Origin: Candidatus Krumholzibacteriia bacterium
GTDB taxonomy: Bacteria; Krumholzibacteriota; Krumholzibacteriia; LZORAL124-64-63
Direction of reading: 5' to 3'
DNA length: 6,115 nucleotides
Assembly (NCBI GenBank): GCA_030590265.1
Contig: JAUUYW010000213.1
Location: forward strand, 1-6,115
Part shown: in pieces, positions 1 to 4,689 of the stretch
Numbering within the stretch: position 1 is the first letter of the stretch
Layout: every line of letters starts with the position of its first letter
Notes under the pieces: model-generated
Told to the model about the DNA's origin: nothing
Database searches by the model: none
The model's input: the letters and a program-made list of their open reading frames with translations, nothing else
Position numbers and translations under genes: made by a program

Positions 1-48
1 GCCTGGGGCTGATTTCTCAAGAATGAGATTGAAATATTTCTGTAGTAC

Positions 49-79
49 GAAAGCGCCGGGGTTGAGCCCGGCGCTTTTT
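49..79 (+). terminator. Rho-independent terminator of an upstream gene
   Basis: A perfect 10-bp inverted repeat, AAGCGCCGGG (51-60) and CCCGGCGCTT (67-76), has a 6-nt loop GTTGAG and is followed by a T run at 75-79. A50-T77 and a G49-T78 wobble can extend the stem. The GC-rich stem plus T tract is the standard intrinsic terminator. It closes a gene lying mostly outside the window. Stops occur at 10-12 and 24-26 in two + frames, so either could end that gene, but too little is visible to say which. It also insulates the PadR promoter downstream. Confidence 0.9.
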
Positions 80-126
80 CTTTCTGGCTTATCCGTTCTG
101 GTTTTTCCGCTTTGGTTTTTCCTCTC

Positions 127-155
127 TTGACATACATAGAAGAACAATGTATAGT
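127..155 (+). promoter_or_regulatory. Sigma-70-type promoter of the PadR operon
   Basis: The -35 box is TTGACA at 127-132, a perfect consensus match. The -10 box is TATAGT at 150-155, five of six matches, and the spacer is the optimal 17 bp. Transcription should start near 162, leaving a short leader before the ATG at 187. The strength of the boxes suggests a strong promoter that needs a repressor. A dyad sits in its spacer (separate entry). Confidence 0.85.
132..152. promoter_or_regulatory. Probable PadR operator (inverted repeat in the promoter spacer)
   Basis: ATACAT at 132-137 and ATGTAT at 147-152 form a perfect 6-bp inverted repeat separated by 9 bp. It spans the last base of the -35 box to the first three bases of the -10 box. 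Known PadR-family operators are often built from ATGT/ACAT half-sites with a short spacer, and PadR proteins commonly repress their own operon. A bound dimer here would block RNA polymerase. A third half-site copy, ATGTAT, lies at 162-167. Its CAATGTAT context repeats that at 145-152 with a 15-bp period, so a second dimer could bind over the transcription start. Binding is inferred from placement and half-site type. Confidence 0.55.
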
Positions 156-186
156 GAGGCAATGTATCAAACCGGAAGGAGTAGCA

Positions 187-531
187 ATGACCCTAAATCG
201 TGAATTGATTGCCGCTTCGACCACACCGCTGATTTTATCCATCCTCTGCAAAGAAGACTGCTACGGTTATGCCCTGATCAAGGAAGTGCGTGATATGTCG
301 GGTAGTCGCATCGTCTGGTCCGATGGAATGCTGTACCCGGTGTTGCGCCGCCTGGAGAGTCAGGACCTGATCTCATCCTATTGGCAGGTCGCCGATTCGG
401 GACGCCGACGTCGCTATTACAAAATCGAAAAAGACGGCCGGCAGGAGCTTGTTCGCTGGCGTGACCAATGGAACCTGGTCGGCGAAGTTTTGGGCCGGCT
501 TTGGGGAAAGGAAGACTCATGTTCGACCTGA
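187..531 (+). CDS. PadR family transcriptional regulator
   Basis: A 114-residue winged-helix DNA-binding protein of the PadR family, whose members are mostly dimeric repressors that respond to small molecules or stress. The first helix region (residues 10-37, with ILSILCKEDCYGYALI) and the recognition-helix segment (47-62, GMLYPVLRRLESQDLI) match the family's typical G-x-(L/I)-Y-P-x-L-x-R-L-E-x-x-x-L-(L/I) pattern. The wing is residues 70-82, with four arginines followed by YYKI. The protein has the short PadR-s2 layout, with only about 25 residues after the wing for a dimerisation helix. I chose the ATG at 187 because AAGGAG lies just upstream (176-181) and because a longer TTG start at 112 would precede the promoter. 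It overlaps the next gene by 13 bp, so the two are co-translated. Effector unknown. Confidence 0.92.
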   Translation: MTLNRELIAASTTPLILSILCKEDCYGYALIKEVRDMSGSRIVWSDGMLYPVLRRLESQDLISSYWQVADSGRRRRYYKIEKDGRQELVRWRDQWNLVGEVLGRLWGKEDSCST

Positions 532-1196
532 ACGTTGCCATTGAAAACTGGAGGGCAGCTTTGAAGGCGCAGCCCAACTTTGTGGAGACCGACCTGGAAG
601 AGCTGGAGGACCACCTGTGGCAGGAGATCGGTGCCTTGGAGGAATCGGGTCTGACTTCCGAAGAATCCTACCTCATCGCATCACGTCGGCTGGGAAATCC
701 CGAAGACCTGAATGGAGAGTTCGCCATTGCCGATCCCAAGCAGCGTCGCAGCTTTCGGCTGAGTTGGATGATCACGGGGGCATTGGCCCTGGTTTTTCTT
801 TGGCTGATGGTCCATGTGTTGATCACCCTCGCCGCTATGGCTCTTGATATGACTTTTGATCCCCGGGTGTCTTTCCAGGGCCAGGTAGGGCTGGGCGGTC
901 TCATGGGAATGCTGAGGTTGATTTTGCTGATCCTGGGAGGGTATTTTATTTGGCGCTTGTTGACCTCTGACCGAACAGCACACAAGCTGAATAAAATGAG
1001 TGGTTGGACAGTTGTGGTGGGTGCCCTTCTGCTTTTCGCCATGCTTCAAATCATGCGTTTTGGCCCGTTTGCGTTCTTACACGGTGGGGATTCAACCCAG
1101 GACCTTATCACCCTCACGATGATTTTTCCGTTTGTTATCAGGGTGGCGTTTCCAGTCTTGTTGCTTTATGGGTTGTGGCGGCTGGTCAGGTCGTAG
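519..1196 (+). CDS. HAAS/permease-prefix-domain membrane protein, PadR partner
   Basis: A 225-residue protein with a soluble, acidic, helical N-terminal domain (about 1-75) followed by roughly four hydrophobic segments (about 82-108, 125-147, 163-180, 195-220). The N-terminal part contains LEELEDHLWQEI (28-38), a short linker, then EESYLIASRRLGNPEDL (48-64). This helix-turn pattern is typical of the HAAS/permease-prefix domain found in proteins encoded next to PadR regulators and at the front of MacB-like permeases. The membrane part is not recognised as a transporter; it lacks an ABC ATPase or an MFS-like fold. The ATG at 519 is preferred over one at 468 because a strong purine-rich site, GGGGAAAGGAAG, sits at 503-514. 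Overlap with padR implies shared expression and probable repression by it. A role in envelope-stress sensing or as an anti-regulator is possible but unproven. Confidence 0.75.
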   Translation: MFDLNVAIENWRAALKAQPNFVETDLEELEDHLWQEIGALEESGLTSEESYLIASRRLGNPEDLNGEFAIADPKQRRSFRLSWMITGALALVFLWLMVHVLITLAAMALDMTFDPRVSFQGQVGLGGLMGMLRLILLILGGYFIWRLLTSDRTAHKLNKMSGWTVVVGALLLFAMLQIMRFGPFAFLHGGDSTQDLITLTMIFPFVIRVAFPVLLLYGLWRLVRS

Positions 1197-1255
1197 GCGG
1201 GTTTTCCTGCTGGATTTTACAGGTGTGAAATACTCAAAATCCATCACATTTGATC

Positions 1256-1292
1256 ATCCCCCCAGGGGGATAATTCTCCCCCCGATAATTCT
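1256..1292. repeat. C-run/G-run inverted repeats with a 9-bp direct repeat
   Basis: ATCCCC (1256-1261) can pair with GGGGAT (1266-1271), while GGGGGA (1265-1270) can instead pair with TCCCCC (1277-1282); the two hairpins exclude each other. GATAATTCT occurs at 1269-1277 and again at 1284-1292, a 15-bp period. It lies 60 bp past the membrane-protein gene. No T run follows, so it is not a standard intrinsic terminator. It could be a rho-type 3' end structure or a protein site. Confidence 0.5.
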
Positions 1293-1364
1293 GAGGCCGA
1301 TTCAGGCACTTCTTTGCTAGTTCTGGCAGGACCGGCAACACCTACTGTAGAAAAATCTTAACAT

Positions 1365-1391
1365 TGGTGATCTGTGGCATGGTGATCTGTG
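1365..1391. repeat. 15-bp tandem repeat (TGGTGATCTGTG twice) upstream of the abgT promoter
   Basis: The 12-mer TGGTGATCTGTG occurs at 1365-1376 and 1380-1391 without mismatch, with start-to-start spacing of 15 bp. A third TGG at 1395 continues the phase. The pair ends just before the candidate -35 region (1395-1400), the usual place for an activator or repressor. A palindrome is not evident within the unit, so a head-to-tail binding protein is possible. The function is inferred from position only. Confidence 0.6.
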
Positions 1392-1394
1392 CAA

Positions 1395-1423
1395 TGGAAT
1401 TAATCCTTTGTGTTTGTTATCAT
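1395..1423 (+). promoter_or_regulatory. Candidate extended -10 promoter for the abgT transcript
   Basis: TATCAT at 1418-1423 is preceded by TG one base upstream (1415-1416), giving an extended -10 element. The region 17 bp upstream reads TGGAAT, only three of six matches to the -35 consensus, as is common for extended -10 or activated promoters. The start would be near 1430, giving a leader of about 150 nt before abgT that includes the ABM-like remnant. The 15-bp repeats lie directly upstream. This is a best guess; no better promoter was seen in 1197-1577. Confidence 0.35.
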
Positions 1424-1447
1424 GCTACAGATACCCAAGGAGCAACC

Positions 1448-1567
1448 ATGTGCAGTGCCATGAACCGTTTCACCATGGTCGCCGGCTTCGAAGACGCTTT
1501 TGTTGAAGTGATGCTATAACCTCCAACACCAGGCATTTTTAAAGAATTTGACACCATGCTGAAAGGA
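1448..1567 (+). pseudogene. Remnant of an ABM-domain (antibiotic biosynthesis monooxygenase-like) gene
   Basis: An ATG at 1448 follows AAGGAG (1437-1442) at ideal spacing and reads 23 codons to TAA (1517-1519). The peptide contains AMNRF followed by VAGFEDAFVEV. This closely resembles the start of small ABM-fold proteins (IsdG-like or quinol monooxygenase-like), which typically open with xVAMNRFxVxPGxExxFExxW. In the same frame after the stop, codons at 1529-1567 read PGIFKEFDTMLKG, which resembles the family's next block, PGFxxFxLLKG, with two inserted residues. The segment that normally joins the blocks is missing, as is the C-terminal half. I read this as an eroded gene with an internal deletion that kept its ribosome binding site. 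Alternatively the 23-codon frame is a leader peptide for abgT, which begins 58 bp after its stop. The family match rests on remembered consensus. Confidence 0.5.
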
Positions 1568-1577
1568 AGGCTTCTCC

Positions 1578-3122
1578 ATGACCTCCAGCAATTCAATTGC
1601 TCCTCGAAATACATTACTGAACCGATTCCTGAGCGCCATCGAGAAAGTGGGCAATGCTTTACCGCATCCGGCTTCGATCTTCGCCATTCTTGCCGGGTCG
1701 ATAATCTTCTTGTCATGGCTTTTGAGCAAACTGGGTTTGACTGCCATCCACCCCAAGGACGGATCGGTCATTGAACCGATCAACTTGTTGTCCCAGGAGG
1801 GGCTGCACTGGATCCTGGAGCATGTTGTCACCAACTATACGGGTTTCGCACCCTTGGGCACCGTGCTTGTTGCCATGCTGGGTATCGGGGTTGCTGAAAA
1901 GAGCGGTCTGATCGCCACGGTTTTGAGATTGCTGGTGCATGCCGCCCCGCGACGGCTTTTGACCTTCGTGATTGTGCTCGCTGGTGTGATGTCCAACATG
2001 GCCAGTGATGTGGGTTACGTTCTTCTGGTGCCGTTGGGTGCGATTATCTTCTTATCGGTTGGTCGGCATCCCATCGCCGGATTGGCCGCAGCATTTGCTG
2101 GTGTTTCGGGTGGTTTCAGCGCCAACCTTCTGCTGGGAACCATTGATCCCTTGCTGGCTGGTATAACCCAGGAAGCGGCTCGGATCATTGATCCGGAGTA
2201 TACCGTCACCCCGGCCTGCAACTATTACTTCATGTTCGTATCAACTTTCATCATCGCCGCTCTTGGCACTTGGGTCACCGAAAAGATAGTGGTGCCGCGG
2301 CTCGGCACCTATGCAGGGAAAGTCGGCAGTCACGAGGGAAATCTGGGGCCTTTGAATGCCCAGGAGAAGAAGGGTTTGTGGTGGTCTCTGGCCGTCAGTT
2401 TGCTGATGTTGGCAGTGGTGGTTTGGGGGCTGGTACCGGCCAGCGGCTTCCTGCGGAACATGGAAACAGGCAGTGTTTTGCACTCGCCCTTCATGCACGG
2501 CATTGTGTCTTTTATCTTTCTTGGCGGCCTTCTCTCCGGTGTGGCCTACGGAGTTGCCGCCGGCACCTTCAAGAACGACGCTGATGTGATCGGAGGGATG
2601 AAAGAATCCATGGAGACGCTGGGCCTGTTCCTGGTCCTGGTGTTTTTTGCCGCCCAGTTCGTGGCCTTCTTCAAATATTCCAATCTCGGCATGATTCTGG
2701 CCATCAATGGCGCCGAGGCCTTGAAGGCCTCGGGATTGGGTCCCATCCCGCTGATGCTGTCGTTCATAATGCTGTCGGCAGCCCTCAACATGACCATGGG
2801 TAGTGCTTCGGCCAAGTGGGCCTTCATGGCACCCGTGTTTGTACCCATGTTCATGCTGCTGGGCACTACCCCCGAACTGGTGCAGGGCGTTTATCGGATT
2901 GGAGACAGCACCACCAACATGATCTCGCCCATGATGTCTTTCTTTGCCCTGATTGTGGCCTTTGTCCAGAAATATGACGCCAAGGCCGGCCTGGGCACGG
3001 TCATCGCCACCATGCTGCCCTATTCCATAGCCTTTACGCTGGGTTGGATGCTGTTGCTTGTGGCCTGGTTGTTGTTGGGTCTGCCGATGGGTCCAGGGGC
3101 TGGGCTGTATCTCGCAAACTGA
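1578..3122 (+). CDS. abgT: AbgT family transporter (p-aminobenzoyl-glutamate type)
   Basis: A 514-residue inner-membrane protein, the usual length for AbgT/MtrF/YdaH transporters. These proteins import p-aminobenzoyl-glutamate or export sulfonamide-like drugs using an ion gradient. Family landmarks run in order: NALPHPASIF (26-35), SNMASDVGYVLLVPLGAI (139-156), GGFSANLLLGTIDPLLAGIT (178-197), a long cytoplasmic loop (about 240-266), GSASAKWAFMAPVFVPM (408-424) and GVYRIGDSTTNMISPMMSFF (437-456). Asp190, Ser411, Trp414, Arg440, Asp443 and Pro451 keep the order and, for the last five, exactly the spacing I recall for the substrate-site residues of MtrF (Ser417, Trp420, Arg446, Asp449, Pro457). 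AAGGAAGG (1563-1570) precedes the ATG at good spacing. No AbgA/AbgB hydrolase lies nearby, so substrate and direction stay open. Transcription ends at the hairpin after the stop codon. Confidence 0.93.
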   Translation: MTSSNSIAPRNTLLNRFLSAIEKVGNALPHPASIFAILAGSIIFLSWLLSKLGLTAIHPKDGSVIEPINLLSQEGLHWILEHVVTNYTGFAPLGTVLVAMLGIGVAEKSGLIATVLRLLVHAAPRRLLTFVIVLAGVMSNMASDVGYVLLVPLGAIIFLSVGRHPIAGLAAAFAGVSGGFSANLLLGTIDPLLAGITQEAARIIDPEYTVTPACNYYFMFVSTFIIAALGTWVTEKIVVPRLGTYAGKVGSHEGNLGPLNAQEKKGLWWSLAVSLLMLAVVVWGLVPASGFLRNMETGSVLHSPFMHGIVSFIFLGGLLSGVAYGVAAGTFKNDADVIGGMKESMETLGLFLVLVFFAAQFVAFFKYSNLGMILAINGAEALKASGLGPIPLMLSFIMLSAALNMTMGSASAKWAFMAPVFVPMFMLLGTTPELVQGVYRIGDSTTNMISPMMSFFALIVAFVQKYDAKAGLGTVIATMLPYSIAFTLGWMLLLVAWLLLGLPMGPGAGLYLAN

Positions 3123-3138
3123 ATTTTGGAATGATGGT

Positions 3139-3177
3139 AAAAACCCCTCACCGAGGATATCGGCGAGGGGTTTCTTT
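3139..3177. terminator. Bidirectional intrinsic terminator between convergent transporters
   Basis: AAACCCCTC (3141-3149) pairs perfectly with GAGGGGTTT (3165-3173). After an A/C mismatch the stem continues with CCGA (3151-3154) and TCGG (3160-3163), closing a 5-nt loop. A T-rich tail (3171-3177) follows on +, and an A run at 3139-3143 supplies a U tract on -. It therefore ends both the abgT transcript and the oppositely directed transporter transcript. Confidence 0.9.
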
Positions 3178-3210
3178 CCAATTCAATTGTTCCAAACCAG
3201 CGGGTGTCAA

Positions 3211-4563
3211 CTATGCGACGGCGGCCTTTTTCTCATCCATTTTCTTGGTCACCGCGATGAACACCAGCAAAGCGATCAACGAAATAAATCCAACCCCGAC
3301 ATACGCATACCACAAATAATGGGCGTGAGCATAGGCTTCAGGCATGGGGCCCTGGCCAGCCAGGGCAGCTTTGTGAGCAGCTTGAATCGCCGGCTCAAGG
3401 GTGCTCGGTTCCGGGCAGTATTTGCTGAGCAGGTAGCCAGAGAACGCAAAGCCGAAGATCCAGGCGAAGAACGTATTCATGTGAGCAAAACCCAGGTATG
3501 TACCTTCCTTGCCTTTTGGCGCCTGCAGCGAAGCAAACTCAAGCCACTTGGGGCTGAGAAAACATTCGGCAATACCCTGGATTGCAATACCAATGATCAT
3601 CATGAGAGTGATCGGGTGCAGTTCCATGCCAAGAATGTGCACGTTGCCATGGAACCAGGCCGATGCCGCCATGGAAATGGCAGAAAAGGGAATCAAGATC
3701 ATGGCCACCAGGATAGAATTCTGGGGTTTCCATTTGCGCACAAATTGAGTGATCACTACCACGAAGAGTACTACCACCAGTGGGTTGATATTTGCGTACC
3801 ATTCGGGCTTATAGGTCTCGCCGGCCATGCGCAGAACGTAGTCGGGCATGGAGGCGTAGAGCTGGCCCTGGATGGCCCAAAAACCAGCGGTGATCAGGAT
3901 CAACATAAGAAAGCGTATGTTGCTCATGGCCATCCACATTCCATCCAAGGTCTCGCGGAAACTTTTGGCCTTTTCGCTGCTCGTCTCCCGTTCGGGAAAG
4001 AAGATCAAGGCTACCAGGATCAGCGCCAGAAAGGAAGCTCCTGCCGAGAAATAGGGAACCATCTCAACCCCCATCTGGATCCGCAGGGGGGCGACAATGG
4101 TCTTACCGGTGAACGAGCCGATGTTGACCACCATGTAGAAGATACTGAATGCCCGGGCACGGTTCGCCTCATTCGATGATTTGGATACCGTTCCGGTAAT
4201 CACGGGTTTGACGATGGCCCCACCCAGGACGATGAGCGCCAGACCGACACCCACCGGTGCCATGGTATGGAAGACACCCAAAGTGCCGTAGCCCAAGGTC
4301 AGCAGAGAAAAAGCAATCATCAAGGCTGGGCGAAAACCAATGCGGTCGGCCAGGGCGCCGGTGAAGAATGGCACCAGATAGATCCAGCCACCGAACAAAC
4401 CGGCCACCCAGCCAGCCTGCACATCGTCCAGGCCCACGACGCGGATCAAATAGGTGCGCAGGGCGATGAAGGTCCCGTAATAAGCGGCGCGCTCGAAAAG
4501 CTCGGCAGCGTTGCCGGTCCAAAACAAGCGGGGAAAGTGCCAGGTTTGTGCGCCTTGGCTCAT
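3211..4563 (-). CDS. POT/PTR2-family (MFS) proton-coupled peptide transporter, divergent
   Basis: A 450-residue inner-membrane protein of the major facilitator superfamily. Two POT signatures are present: ELFERAAYYG (21-30), matching ExxERFxYYG except Phe to Ala, and FYMVVNIGSF (142-151), matching the FYxxINxGS signature. Lys119 in GGAIVKP and Glu334 in ECFLSP match charged residues that bind peptide termini or carry protons in this family. POTs usually have Arg two residues after YYG; here that position is Phe32. I count about 12 membrane helices with a short linker (191-215) rather than the two extra helices typical of bacterial POTs, plus a long loop at 381-417. The start is supported by AGGAG (4574-4570) six bases upstream. 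It is divergent from the dehydratase gene and convergent with abgT. Likely cargo is di/tripeptides or related amino-acid conjugates; exact substrate unknown. Confidence 0.88.
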   Translation of the reverse strand: MSQGAQTWHFPRLFWTGNAAELFERAAYYGTFIALRTYLIRVVGLDDVQAGWVAGLFGGWIYLVPFFTGALADRIGFRPALMIAFSLLTLGYGTLGVFHTMAPVGVGLALIVLGGAIVKPVITGTVSKSSNEANRARAFSIFYMVVNIGSFTGKTIVAPLRIQMGVEMVPYFSAGASFLALILVALIFFPERETSSEKAKSFRETLDGMWMAMSNIRFLMLILITAGFWAIQGQLYASMPDYVLRMAGETYKPEWYANINPLVVVLFVVVITQFVRKWKPQNSILVAMILIPFSAISMAASAWFHGNVHILGMELHPITLMMIIGIAIQGIAECFLSPKWLEFASLQAPKGKEGTYLGFAHMNTFFAWIFGFAFSGYLLSKYCPEPSTLEPAIQAAHKAALAGQGPMPEAYAHAHYLWYAYVGVGFISLIALLVFIAVTKKMDEKKAAVA

Positions 4564-4617
4564 AAATATCTCCTGCAGAAGGGGAATGGGGCGGTTTGTG
4601 GTCGAATCTACCTGGTA

Positions 4618-4646
4618 AATCTAGGACATAGATGGGCATTTGTTAA
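4618..4646 (-). promoter_or_regulatory. Sigma-70-type promoter of the POT-family transporter gene
   Basis: On the - strand the -35 box TTAACA (4646-4641) has five of six matches. A 17-bp spacer separates it from the -10 box TAGATT (4623-4618), four of six matches. The expected start near 4611 gives a leader of about 48 nt containing the AGGAG site before the ATG at 4563. The boxes lie 44-72 bp upstream of the dehydratase start on +, so the two divergent units share control DNA. No convincing + promoter was found in 4564-4689. Confidence 0.55.
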
Positions 4647-4689
4647 GAAAGGAATTTTCCTGCCCAAGATCTGGATTGGTTGTTAGACT

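Noticed and set aside
15..28. Small hairpin TCTCA-AGAA-TGAGA
   Set aside because: Only five A/T-leaning pairs with no T run; the terminator at 49-79 explains the end of the upstream transcript.
112..186. N-terminal extension of PadR from a TTG at 112
   Set aside because: It would start upstream of the promoter boxes, has no ribosome site and adds residues not seen in the family; the ATG at 187 has AAGGAG in front.
468..518. N-terminal extension of the HAAS-domain protein from the ATG at 468
   Set aside because: It lies wholly inside padR with no ribosome site and adds an Arg/Gly-rich tail; the ATG at 519 has a strong site.
3058..4179. A 373-codon open frame on + antisense to the POT-type transporter
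   Set aside because: It is rich in His, Gln and Gly with no recognisable domain, overlaps the end of abgT and the shared terminator, and mirrors a well-supported membrane protein on the - strand.
4634..4665. Inverted repeat GGGCA/TGCCC around AGGAATTTTCCT between the divergent genes
   Set aside because: Arms are only 5 bp with a 22-bp gap, and the inner dyad cannot form with the outer one; too weak to call an operator, though it overlaps the - promoter.
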